A stretch of 64,000 nucleotides of DNA from assembly GCA_015061315.1 (NCBI GenBank), contig SUWV01000005.1:31678-95677 (forward strand). Direction: 5' to 3'. Position 1 is the stretch's first letter, and each line of letters begins with the position of its first letter. The stretch comes from Lentimicrobiaceae bacterium. Its GTDB lineage: Bacteria; Bacteroidota; Bacteroidia; Bacteroidales; F082. Shown here in pieces: positions 57,301 through 64,000 of this stretch. The notes under the pieces were generated by a model that had not been told where the DNA came from, searched no databases, and saw nothing but the letters and a program-made list of their open reading frames with translations. Both the position numbers and the translations under genes were made by a program.

Positions 57301-60300
57301 CAGAAGATTGTCATTACAGAAAATAATATATTGCAAAATTCAGTGATAGCGATACTTGCGGAAGTCAACGGAGGACTGCTGCAAGACTGTACTTTCGATA
57401 ATGTAAAAAACAACAACCCAGCTATCAAGGCAAATTCTTCCACTATAAAAAATTGTAGGTTCATCAATAACGATTTCGGCAATTCATGGCAGTCCCTTAT
57501 CGTACTTGAAAACAGTACCCTCGATTCGTGTCAGGTATATGCTAACAGCATGGCTACTTCTATGATCAAGGCGACGAGAAGTAATATCGTCAACTCTAAT
57601 ATTTTTAACAATACTGTTAAACTGCATTCAAGTGATTTTGAAGGTGTCGTCAAGGCTTCAGACAATTCGACGATTTCTCATACTAACCTTTTGAATAATA
57701 TGGTGACGTTTACGTATACTTCGATAACATCTCATTTTGATGGCGATGAAGATTATTATCATCAATATAAATATGCTGTCGTAGTTTTACGTTCGTCAAC
57801 CTTGAAGAACAGTATCTTATGGAATAACGCCATTTCATCTTTCGATAATAACTTCATATCAAAAGACAAGAACTCAAACGTGGACTATTGCGCCATCGAC
57901 GGAGCTTTGTATAATGGCGTAGGTAATATCCGTCTTACATCATATAACGAAGGCAACGATGTGTTCTCTCCATGTTTCGTGAATCCTATCTATGATATAG
58001 GTAATTTGATTAATCAGGATACTTACGATTGGAGTTTGAAGCAGAACTCCATCTGTTTAGGTCATGATGAAAACGGAGGTGCGATAGGGGCGATGCCATC
58101 TGACTATCAGAAGACTTTGAGCATAAATCCTACAGATAATGTCATCTATGTAAGCGCAGAAGGCTCCGGATTGAAAGACGGTTCGTCATGGAGCAATGCG
58201 ACACCTTATTTACAATATGCAGTCGCTCAGGCAAATACCTTCAATCCTATTGCGGAAGTATGGGTTAAAGCAGGAACATATTTTGGTGACGGCATCGTAG
58301 GTAATAACGCTTTCAATATCGTTGAGAATGTGAAAGTCTATGGCGGTTTCGCAGGAACAGAGACGAGTGTAGAAGAAAGAGATTTGGAGAATAACAAGAC
58401 CATCCTCGACGGACAGAATATGCAACGTGTGTTGTTCCAAGACGAACCTTTCGCTGATGGAGGAACGACATTATGGGACGGTTTCACTATTGCAAACGGA
58501 AGTCTCTCTCAAGCTGACTTTCACAGTCAGAATTCTGTTTATTGCAAGGTGTCGAATAATTGTGGAGGTGTAGGACTCTATCATCTCGTGGGTGCGGGAG
58601 CAGTGTTGCTCGACAATACTACCATCAGAAACATGATATTTGACAATAACAAGATTGAGATCGATGCTTCCATAGAAAGTCAATATTCCAACTCGATGAT
58701 GGCCAATACTCTCGCCATGATAGGATCCGTTGCCGACAGTATCACCATCGTCAATGCTACAACGCCTTCATGCAACGCAACGCAATATAAAAACGCTTAC
58801 CTGTATGCTGTCAGTTCAATGATTACGAATTCAACATTCAAGAATAACGCAGGTAAGATATTCGTATACAACACTGTCATAGACCATTGTGAAATATGTG
58901 ACAACCAATCATTGGTTGAGATGCCAGAGAAAGAGAATTTCACCAATATGATTCTAGAACCTTTCGCATCTACAATCAAAAACAGTAAGATTCACGATAA
59001 CAAAGGCGTGACGGTTTCAAGATATAAAATCAACGGAACACAATATTCCAACACCTTCATCAATACTTTATTCAACGGCAATGAAGGTTTAGCCATTGTG
59101 AATCACAGGAAGGAAAGCGGCGATAAATTCATCAATTGTAACATAGTAGGCAACAGTTCCACAAATACCTCAAGTAGTTATTTCATGATTAGCGGCGGCG
59201 ACTTCCATAATACCGTAGTCTGGAATAACAGAAACGGTATTGGTGTCACTTTCGATTTCGACAGAAACAACCTTGATAAGTATTCATTTAACAACTGTGC
59301 CGTAGAACTCGGTCTTGGTGACGATGACGAAGTAATCGCTCTTTCTTCTAACAATGCGGGAACAAGTCAGGCATACGGATATCCTGAGTTCATCTCTCCT
59401 GAAGGCGGCGACTATGACCTTGCGGAAGGTTCTGCTCTTATCGACGCAGGTGACAACTCTGTAGTTACAGAAGAATACGACATACAAGGCAGAGAACGTA
59501 TCGGTGAAGACATCGTTGATATAGGTGCCATTGAAAGCGGTTGCGTGCTCAAACGTGAATACGACGCTGTGACGATGTTGAGTCAATATCCGTTCTATGA
59601 CCAATGGCTTACCGAACCTGGTACTTACATCTATCGTAAAGAAATCAAGAACAGCGAATGCGATAGTATCATAGTCCTTAACCTTACCTTCAAGAGAATA
59701 ACATACGTTGATACGAGGGCTAAAGGACTCAACAACGGCAGTTCATGGGAAAATGCGTATATCGACCTTAAGATGGCATGCGACTCCATAAATACCGATG
59801 ACGGGTATCTGAACGAGATCTGGGTCGCTAAGGGTAACTATAAAGGCGACGGAACTTCTGTCAATGCTTTCGTCTTGCAACCTAACGTACATCTCTATGG
59901 CGGTCTCACAGGTACCGAACTCGCAAATTATGATCTGTCGTTACGCGATATTGAAGCAAACGAAACAGTACTCGACGGAGGTTACATCCAACGTGTCGTT
60001 TATATGGAAAAAGACGCTACGGAAGAGACTCCGGTAATAATTGACGGCTTCACCATCATGAAAGGTTTCTCACGTCAAGATGTAAATGACGGAACGGCAA
60101 TGGAACTCAAGAAATATTTCCATATAAGAAACTGCGTCATCACCGACAACAGAACATTTGGCGGCGTGAATGCGATAAATATCGTATCGGCGGATGTTAA
60201 TAACTGTAACTTACGTCAATATATCAATACTTTTGAAAATTGTAAGATAACGGGCAACCAAGGCAAGGAGACGATACATTCTGAAAATACGGCGTTCATC

Positions 60301-63300
60301 AACTGTGAGATTACTGACAATGATGGCGTAGGTGTTGAGATATTGACATATACTAAATTAGAAAATTGTGAAATCTCCAACAACGGCTCACGCGCCTTGA
60401 AAGTGTTGTGGAGTGCGAAGAAGTTTACCGATGAGATGGGAATAGAGAGATACGCCTTTTCGCATCACGACGTGATAAACACCGTCATCAATAATAATGT
60501 CGGTGGCGTATATCTTGAGAATCCTAAGGAATTAGGTGGCCCGGGCGATGGATTCTATTATAATACCATCGTCTCCAACAACAAACTCAGCAATTCTAAT
60601 GACCCTGACGGTGCTGCTTTCCGTAAGATATATGGTGACATACGATTATACAACTGTACCGTCATAAACAATACCGCCATGACATCAGGAGGTGCCATGT
60701 ATGGTATCTATGATGAGATCGTCAATACGATATTCAACGGTAACAAGGCAAACTCTTCAATAGACAATTTCTCTGACTTCTATTATTATTATGAAGAATT
60801 TACTGGTGCTCTGTATAAGGATGTCGGATATTCCAACCTCCGTTATTGTGCCGTTGAAGGCGGTTATCCTGGAGAAGGCAACATCAACTTATGTTCCGAT
60901 TTCCCGTTGGCGATGAACGGAAACATTCTTACCAATAAATCGGTCTGTGTCAATGCTGGTACTTCAGAAGGTATCACCTTGACAGAATACGACGTGAAAG
61001 GTAACAGCCGTGTACGTCAAGGCAGAGTCGATATCGGTGCTGTAGAATCTGACTATACTGGTACTACACTTATTACTCCTGATGCAAATAATGTCATCTA
61101 TGTAAGTCCCGAAAGTGTGGGCGAGAAGAACGGCTCATCATGGGATAATGCCACATCGCAACTTCAGACGGCTATAAACCTCGCCATGACGATGGACCCA
61201 CAACCGGAAATCTGGATGAAGAAAGGCAGCTATACCTTCACCGACAACAATGCATGGAGTATGTTGAGCATCATGCCTGGAACAAGACTCTACGGAGGCT
61301 TCAACGGCGATGAGAATCCTGATGTTTTCAATAAAGACGACAGAGATCTATTTACAAACAAGACTATCTTAGACGCTAAAGACCAAGCACGTTCCATAGA
61401 TCAGATTACAGACTTCGATAATGATAAGAAAGGCGTTATCGACGGATTTACCATCAAGAACGGTAATGCCGAAGCTGTCTATACAAAACGTATCCCTTCT
61501 TCAGTGACTTCGTTCCCAGATGAATATGTCGGAGGCGCGATAAGACTGAAAGATAATGTCACAGTGACAAACTGCGACATTTATAATAATGTCTCCGATG
61601 AAGGCGGTGCTATCTATGCCAATAACCGTAACGAAGATAAGAATATCAGCATCTCGTATTGTAAGATCCACGATAACTACGCTCACGATATAGGCGGCGC
61701 ACTTTCAATACATAGAGATTACCTCTGGATGGAAACGCCACAAGATAGTATCATCAACTGTGAGATCAGCAATAACAAGTCGGATCGTTTCGGTGGTATG
61801 GACATAAGTATGATGAGGGTCATCGGTTCAACTGTCGTCTCGAATAATTCAGAGATGTATTCATACGATACCTTATATTCAAGCAATAGAAACAACGAAT
61901 ATTACAACAGTATTATCTGGGGTAATGTCGGACGTAATTATCCTAGTCAGATAGAAGGTTATCAAAACAAATATGCGTATTGCGCTATCCATGGCGGATA
62001 TACTGGCGAAGGCAATATCAATCTCGACAAATATAATACTGGAGAAGATCCTGAAGCTAACTATGTCAACTTCGTCAATCCTGAAAACAGAGCATATCAG
62101 CCGATGAACACTTCTGTCGTCATAGATGAAGGTAACAACCAATATGCGGTAGGCGATGAAGACTTAGCCGGTAAAGATCGTTTCCTTAACTCTATTGTAG
62201 ACATTGGTGCTTACGAATCAGGATGTATCAACTACAAACATCTGAAGATTATCATCAACGAACAATATGTGTTCTATTCTGATACTTTGAGAGAGTCGGG
62301 ATTCTACAGCAGACAATGGACACCTGACGGACACGACTGTGATAGTCTTGTCACATTGGATTTGGAAGTGCGTAAGATTTGGTATGTGACACCGACAGGT
62401 GCAGGTGACAAGAGCGGTTCATCGTGGGACAACGCCATGTCAAATCTCCAGGATGCCATCAATGCCGCTTCTGCTTTCGTGACTGATGCCAAGAAACAGA
62501 TCTGGGTCAAGAAAGGAACTTATATGGGTAACGGTTCTAGCACACAAGCCTTCCAGATAAAACCAGGCGTGGAAATATATGGAGGATTCTCAGGAACAGA
62601 GTTGTATGGAATAGAGTTCGACGAGAGAGACCTTGTTGAGAACGAGACAATACTTAGCGGAGCTAACTCTCAGAGAGTAATAGGCAACTATAGCGCATAC
62701 AGCAATTTCACTGTCAACGACAATGCTGTCATCGACGGCTTCACCATCAAAGACGGTTACACAACAAAAGAAGGCGGCGGTATTTATGTAAGGAACTTCG
62801 TCAAGGTTAGAAACTGTATCATAAGAAACAACCAAGGCGGTCAAGGTGCCGGTATCTATGCTGATAACAAATGTGAGATAACAGACTGTAAGATTTACAG
62901 CAATAAAGCCCTCTCACAAGGAGGCGGTGTGTTCTGTAAGTCTTCAATACTGACATATTGCGAAATCAACAACAACCTCATCGATAACCTCACCGGTTCA
63001 GCAAAACAGGGTGGCGGTATCTACGGAGAAAACGCAACTATCAACAACTGTCTCATCGCTAACAACAGCGTGCTCACCGAGTCATCATACGGTGGCGGTA
63101 TGTATATAGGTAATTCAAATTTACCATCACAGTTGCTCAACTGTACTATGGTAAACAACTTCTCATATTATCTCGGAGGTGGCGTATATAGTGTCAACTC
63201 AGGAAGTAACAACGAGTTCATCAACTGTATAATGTGGGGTAACAAGACAGACCTCAACACACAACAGGTTGCTGTCTCTGCTTCTAATGTTCCTATCTAT

Positions 63301-64000
63301 GTGAGATATTGTGCTATCCAAGGCGGTGCTGCTGGTATCGGTACTATCAAGCTCACCGCTGAAAACGGCGACGATATGTTCTCACCTCGCTTCGTAAATC
63401 CTACCGAACAAGTGGGTGCTAACTACTGGGGAGGCGACTGGCGTATCAAGGAAGGTTCCATCTGTGTCAATATGGGTGAACGCCTTGAATATATGATAGA
63501 ACAAGACTTAGACGATGCAGTACGTGTGAGACAAGACAGAATAGACATCGGAGCATACGAGACGGATTATACCAACGATTTCGCTATCTATCCTGATGAG
63601 AACAATATCATCTATGTCAAGAAAGACAATGCAGGTAGCGATATGACTGGTTCTTCATGGAACAATGCTATCGACGACTTGCAACTCGCTCTTAACTTCG
63701 CAGCCGATGATGACAATCATCCAAAGGTATGGATTGCAAAAGGTACTTATACCGGTAACGGATGGCCATACGTAGATGCTTTCATCGGTCTCAACGGCAT
63801 CGACATCTATGGCGGTTTCGCTGGTAACGAAGCTCACGACTACGACATTTCACAACGTGACCTCGTTAACAATGCAACAATCTTAGATGGTCAGAATATC
63901 CAAAGAACATTACATCAGGCTCATAACACTCATTTCAAATATTCGTTAGATCCAATGCATTACGCTATATATGATGGTCTCACCATAAGAAACGGCTTCG
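48364..64000 (+). CDS. Giant secreted multi-module beta-helix protein (C-terminus beyond window)
   Basis: One open frame of over 5,200 codons from the ATG at 48364 to the window end. Signal peptide about 1-22 (LKSQ). Then a beta-rich domain common in Bacteroidales cargo (NTYYNYSYTQQIYLASE), an Fn3-like domain (about 215-295), and from residue 300 on at least 12 modules. Each module has IIYV, a DGSSWENA segment, W(V)AAGTYYGDG, YGGFAGTE, N-TILDG, a run of beta-helix rungs (NCTIKNN, GGGVYL, as in chlamydial Pmp proteins), IIWGNK, SAIEGGY, a DWSLQEGSA-type line and a closing DIGAYES. Module starts are near 49261, 50692, 52102, 53527, 54526, 55651, 56930, 58138, 59701, 61087, 62370 and 63601. Most likely an adhesin or glycan-binding surface fibre exported by T9SS. 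No catalytic residues are assignable. Confidence 0.9.
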   Translation, partial: MKRILLLALSLVLITTANLKSQNVNPNTEIIIAEGTNSHSSIPTNTYYNYSYTQQIYLASEMGGASVIDKIYFQYTYSTPITRNIDIYMGNTEKASFASGTDYVTVGDMSLVFSGEIAFNNTEEWFEIELDDPFVYDGISNLVVTFDDNTGSYQYNASKFKYHNTSDNKSLYVSSDGTNYDPSNPVSGSLLTTRNNIKFSNICVTEDCCFPPIFVITEVHAKQITFTFEVDDDNADLIFEYKRKTDDVYTVIENVTSSPFTLTGLTPSTQYDIRAKALCSETSESVYVNKSFVTPSVNLPIVYVDADADGLRDGSSWENALDDLNSALFIAEKIKQDHEAYPDIWVAAGTYYGDGTSTNAFRMAEGVNVYGGFAGTETSLQQRDYETNITILDGQGTQRVLCQDNSFTESTATVWDGITIQNGGGAYNGIGAYIQEYGTLRNCTIKNNGREFTSSGSVYGGGVYLVGGRLEQCKIHDNLLKNTSSNYNYGAGVYMTNGYITDCEIYNNEVHNTYSYSYANYAGVYVDNNSNTKKAVVENCYVHDNYSQGYGGGMYLDGYNSSNHVEAINCRIENNEAGQSAGGVRASSYVTLVGCNISNNTSKDYGSGLYMSNYVNVINCNIVNNKMTNTNNNGAGIYGSSSANIYNTVIWGNKKADVSDNVYFSGNANVVVSHSAIEGGYTGIGNINLSSSNTGDGIHPKFVNPTEGAGKDYYNGDWSLQEGSALINKGVIEGLPIALTETDIAGNVRVQKEKVDIGAIESSYESTMKIVPDANNIIYVTESGAGFKDGSSWENATPYLSMALSEASVMNPLPEIWVAAGTYYGDGISTNAFRMAEGVNVYGGFAGTETSLQQRDYETNITILDGQGSQRVLYQDKVYTESTATVWDGITIQNGGGAYNGAGAYIQEYGTLRNCTIKNNGREFASSGLVYGGGVYLVGGRLEQCKIHDNLLKNTRSNYIYGAGVYMTNGYITDCEIYNNEVHNTYSSSYANCAGVYVENYSNTKKAVVENCYVHDNYSHSNAGGMYLTGYTNNYVEVINCRIENNEAEQNGGGVYMNSYATLVGCVISNNNANMGAGVSLSYHNNIINCNIVNNKTKTANYNGAGIDGSSYANIYNCVIWGNKKADVSDNVYFSGNTNVVVSHSAIEGGYTGIGNINLFSSNTGDGIHPKFVNSTEGAGKDYYNGDWSLQEGSALINKGVIEGLPITLTETDIAGNVRVQKEKVDIGAIESSYESTMKIVPDANNIIYVTESGAGSKNGSSWENATPYLSMALSEASVMNPLPEIWVAAGTYYGDGTSTNAFRMVEGVNVYGGFAGTETTLEQRDYEANVTILDGQGTQRVLYQDKVYTESTATVWDGITIQNGGGAYNGAGAYIQEYGTLRNCVIKNNGREFTSSGSVYGGGVYLVGGRLEQCKIHDNLLRNTSNGNICGAGVYMTNGYITDCEIYNNEVNNTYSYSYANCAGVYVSNNSSTKKSVIEDCYIHDNYSHSNAGGMCLDGYNDSNHVEVINSRIENNYSERYGGGVYVIENATFIGCNISNNTANESGAGMHTSYRVNIINCNIVNNHINSNYQYYNGSGIYGSSYTNVYNSIIWGNKKGESTADQIFFNGNTDVVVSYSAIEGGYAGTGNISLSSENDGESADIMYPKFVSPTAGAGKDYYNGDWSLQEGSACINNGTNDVTVVVLPETDLAGNERIQKNTIDVGAYESPYGATVITPGDNNVIYVATEASGLEDGTSWENATSNLQLAINRAAAYDFNPQVWVKAGTYTSTAESNNFLTMAEGVEVYGGFAGTETSLEQRDISANKTILDGGNSKRVIYQNDDFTSETITIFDGFVIQNGNINENGAGVYMRDYSVLRNCIVRNNTGNRGSAVYTYGYANIINCLIVDNISTYNSTNASSVFLLDSTLFVNNTVVNNTSVAGTGGVYVDNSKVRIYNSILWGNKKGEEINNIEGQVPDMRFTAVEGGYAGIGNIPLASENTGNAGYYPCFNDIENDDYSLTANSICINKGSSALMSFSSIDLANTERIKQGTIDMGAYESDHTPVINIVPGNNNVIYVATNASGKKDGSSWSDATSDIHLAVNLANTFNPPADVWVKAGTYYGLLYTENAFEMIPGVKVYGGFAGTESSLNERDFRNNVTILDANNTRRVLNQAYNFTSKTLAEWNGFTIRNGNTEDYKSDYEGAGVRMRTYSNIKNSTIINNNSKGDGAIYVQGENNNAYDTIANCIIQSNYSRYAGGIYASYYVYIVNSLITNNSSTYEGGGLYVTNNVKLINNTIANNASERGTGGLYVYSSSNSLIRNNIIWGNKNNGISDQIYISYSSGVMEYNAIEGGYEGTGNITLESANSGLGLHPEFVNPTSGAGSEYSGGDWSLSQNSICINKGTTDNITLPMTDLAGNERVQHEVVDMGAYESSVESSFDIVPDANNIIYVKVNGTGDGSSWADAASDLQFAITRAGTLSPKPTIWVAKGTYRSNADGVAFCMSKGVSIYGGFAGDEAYNYDLSQRDFVTNATVLDGMNTRRVILQMENYNAETAIVIDGFTIKNGYDDSSDGGAAAYLRNYSTLRNCQIYDNVSERYAGAVRISGSNSLIENCVIRNNKHLSSSYGGGGVYLSSAKIINSKITDNESNGQGGGIYASGGSVINCLVSNNWAKMSGGIYGSPSLVLNTTIVNNASEHEYANDYAGLNTWSTEIVNCIVWGNTHQGEYAEIMTSGGSVSHSAIHGGYEGTNNINIEIDNDGDNESLNYIRFIDAEHDVYELTDNSVVVDAGHNGNDNLTEYDLNGKERVKDGTVDMGAFEQHCVRYKYIAKTMGIGQSMSFYGMTITEPGRYEKRWSLDASCDSLVVMDVRVNSAIFYVTTTGAGLKDGSSWDNAADNINTAVMNAYNSTGFDNKQVWVAAGTYAGNNSGVTFPMVAGVEVYGGFTGTETLFAQRDVENNKTILTGNSSYGVLEASIQYPATAELPSKWDGFYINSGQKIVITENNILQNSVIAILAEVNGGLLQDCTFDNVKNNNPAIKANSSTIKNCRFINNDFGNSWQSLIVLENSTLDSCQVYANSMATSMIKATRSNIVNSNIFNNTVKLHSSDFEGVVKASDNSTISHTNLLNNMVTFTYTSITSHFDGDEDYYHQYKYAVVVLRSSTLKNSILWNNAISSFDNNFISKDKNSNVDYCAIDGALYNGVGNIRLTSYNEGNDVFSPCFVNPIYDIGNLINQDTYDWSLKQNSICLGHDENGGAIGAMPSDYQKTLSINPTDNVIYVSAEGSGLKDGSSWSNATPYLQYAVAQANTFNPIAEVWVKAGTYFGDGIVGNNAFNIVENVKVYGGFAGTETSVEERDLENNKTILDGQNMQRVLFQDEPFADGGTTLWDGFTIANGSLSQADFHSQNSVYCKVSNNCGGVGLYHLVGAGAVLLDNTTIRNMIFDNNKIEIDASIESQYSNSMMANTLAMIGSVADSITIVNATTPSCNATQYKNAYLYAVSSMITNSTFKNNAGKIFVYNTVIDHCEICDNQSLVEMPEKENFTNMILEPFASTIKNSKIHDNKGVTVSRYKINGTQYSNTFINTLFNGNEGLAIVNHRKESGDKFINCNIVGNSSTNTSSSYFMISGGDFHNTVVWNNRNGIGVTFDFDRNNLDKYSFNNCAVELGLGDDDEVIALSSNNAGTSQAYGYPEFISPEGGDYDLAEGSALIDAGDNSVVTEEYDIQGRERIGEDIVDIGAIESGCVLKREYDAVTMLSQYPFYDQWLTEPGTYIYRKEIKNSECDSIIVLNLTFKRITYVDTRAKGLNNGSSWENAYIDLKMACDSINTDDGYLNEIWVAKGNYKGDGTSVNAFVLQPNVHLYGGLTGTELANYDLSLRDIEANETVLDGGYIQRVVYMEKDATEETPVIIDGFTIMKGFSRQDVNDGTAMELKKYFHIRNCVITDNRTFGGVNAINIVSADVNNCNLRQYINTFENCKITGNQGKETIHSENTAFINCEITDNDGVGVEILTYTKLENCEISNNGSRALKVLWSAKKFTDEMGIERYAFSHHDVINTVINNNVGGVYLENPKELGGPGDGFYYNTIVSNNKLSNSNDPDGAAFRKIYGDIRLYNCTVINNTAMTSGGAMYGIYDEIVNTIFNGNKANSSIDNFSDFYYYYEEFTGALYKDVGYSNLRYCAVEGGYPGEGNINLCSDFPLAMNGNILTNKSVCVNAGTSEGITLTEYDVKGNSRVRQGRVDIGAVESDYTGTTLITPDANNVIYVSPESVGEKNGSSWDNATSQLQTAINLAMTMDPQPEIWMKKGSYTFTDNNAWSMLSIMPGTRLYGGFNGDENPDVFNKDDRDLFTNKTILDAKDQARSIDQITDFDNDKKGVIDGFTIKNGNAEAVYTKRIPSSVTSFPDEYVGGAIRLKDNVTVTNCDIYNNVSDEGGAIYANNRNEDKNISISYCKIHDNYAHDIGGALSIHRDYLWMETPQDSIINCEISNNKSDRFGGMDISMMRVIGSTVVSNNSEMYSYDTLYSSNRNNEYYNSIIWGNVGRNYPSQIEGYQNKYAYCAIHGGYTGEGNINLDKYNTGEDPEANYVNFVNPENRAYQPMNTSVVIDEGNNQYAVGDEDLAGKDRFLNSIVDIGAYESGCINYKHLKIIINEQYVFYSDTLRESGFYSRQWTPDGHDCDSLVTLDLEVRKIWYVTPTGAGDKSGSSWDNAMSNLQDAINAASAFVTDAKKQIWVKKGTYMGNGSSTQAFQIKPGVEIYGGFSGTELYGIEFDERDLVENETILSGANSQRVIGNYSAYSNFTVNDNAVIDGFTIKDGYTTKEGGGIYVRNFVKVRNCIIRNNQGGQGAGIYADNKCEITDCKIYSNKALSQGGGVFCKSSILTYCEINNNLIDNLTGSAKQGGGIYGENATINNCLIANNSVLTESSYGGGMYIGNSNLPSQLLNCTMVNNFSYYLGGGVYSVNSGSNNEFINCIMWGNKTDLNTQQVAVSASNVPIYVRYCAIQGGAAGIGTIKLTAENGDDMFSPRFVNPTEQVGANYWGGDWRIKEGSICVNMGERLEYMIEQDLDDAVRVRQDRIDIGAYETDYTNDFAIYPDENNIIYVKKDNAGSDMTGSSWNNAIDDLQLALNFAADDDNHPKVWIAKGTYTGNGWPYVDAFIGLNGIDIYGGFAGNEAHDYDISQRDLVNNATILDGQNIQRTLHQAHNTHFKYSLDPMHYAIYDGLTIRNGF
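49261..53500 (+). repeat. Three near-identical 1.41-kb coding repeats (modules 1-3)
   Basis: Modules 1, 2 and 3 of the giant gene are the same at DNA level over long stretches: 50581-50687 is identical to 51991-52097. The offset is 1,410 bp for the late part of module 1 versus 2 and for module 2 versus 3, and 1,416 bp for an earlier part of module 1, showing a small in-frame indel. Later modules keep the protein motifs but not the DNA identity. Confidence 0.9.
56776..56940 (+). other. Cysteine linker before module 7 of the giant protein
   Basis: Inside the giant frame: CVRYKYIAKTMGIGQS, then FYGMTITEPGRYEKRW and SCDSLVVMDVRV. It matches the 'C..G.Y.....CDS' linker common in Bacteroidota cell-surface proteins, with two Cys that may pair. 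Confidence 0.7.
59541..59700 (+). other. Cysteine linker before module 9 of the giant protein
   Basis: CVLKREYDAVTMLSQY, then EPGTYIYRKEIKN and ECDSIIVLNLTF: same layout as the linker at 56776-56940. Confidence 0.7.
62221..62375 (+). other. Cysteine linker before module 11 of the giant protein
   Basis: GCINYKHLKIIINEQY, then RESGFYSRQWTPDG and DCDSLVTLDLEV: third copy of the linker, again before a new module start (IWYVTPTGAG). Confidence 0.7.

Overview
This window looks like a chromosomal segment of a Bacteroidales-type Bacteroidota. The evidence is the Bacteroidota -7 promoter box (TAnnTTTG) upstream of many genes, lipobox-bearing envelope proteins, type IX secretion (T9SS) C-terminal domains of both kinds (type B at 25643-26893, type A at 46036-48285), the DUF1573-yajC-ybbR-coaE cluster, an S16 with a long Ala/Glu tail, and simple purine-rich or TTAACAA repeats between genes. 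Genus cannot be read from the sequence. I see no tRNA, rRNA, CRISPR array, transposase or phage gene.

Layout. 1-3197 (minus): an RND efflux operon (tolC-type, lipoprotein adaptor, pump; the pump is cut by the window edge). 3471-6837 (plus): trkH, then a LytS/LytTR two-component pair. 6933-11013 (minus): a tightly packed three-gene operon of an LTA-synthase-like phosphoglycerol transferase, a diacylglycerol kinase family protein and an MscS channel; I read it as an osmotic or lipid-recycling cassette. 11132-19260: M23 peptidase (plus), then minus-strand beta-helix lipoprotein, thioredoxin-like protein, smpB, an SPFH protein, and a two-gene outer-membrane set with a ComEA-like helix-hairpin-helix region in front of a beta-barrel. 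19400-26893: DUF456 protein, C69 dipeptidase, rarA, the coaE/ybbR/yajC/DUF1573 operon and a T9SS type B surface protein. 27070-29515: a ClpB-type disaggregase lacking its N-domain, preceded by a palindrome, a sigma-54-like promoter candidate and a structured leader. 29551-31069: an AbiEii-like nucleotidyltransferase/XRE toxin-antitoxin pair bracketed by two copies of a 10-bp minisatellite plus terminator hairpin, beside rpsP. 31762-45875: GH20 hexosaminidase, an esterase overlapping sbcD, sbcC, rmuC, a TPR histidine kinase with a LuxR-type regulator, and an AAA/DUF4143 ATPase.

46036-64000: the most unusual part. A T9SS protein that looks like a fusion of two secreted proteins is followed by one open frame from 48364 to the window end, more than 5,200 codons with no stop. 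It encodes a giant secreted protein made of at least 12 parallel beta-helix modules. The first three modules are near-identical 1.41-kb DNA repeats, and from module 7 on a cysteine-bearing linker appears before every second module. The open frame is supported by direct translation of many stretches and by module motifs staying in one frame; its C-terminus lies outside the window.
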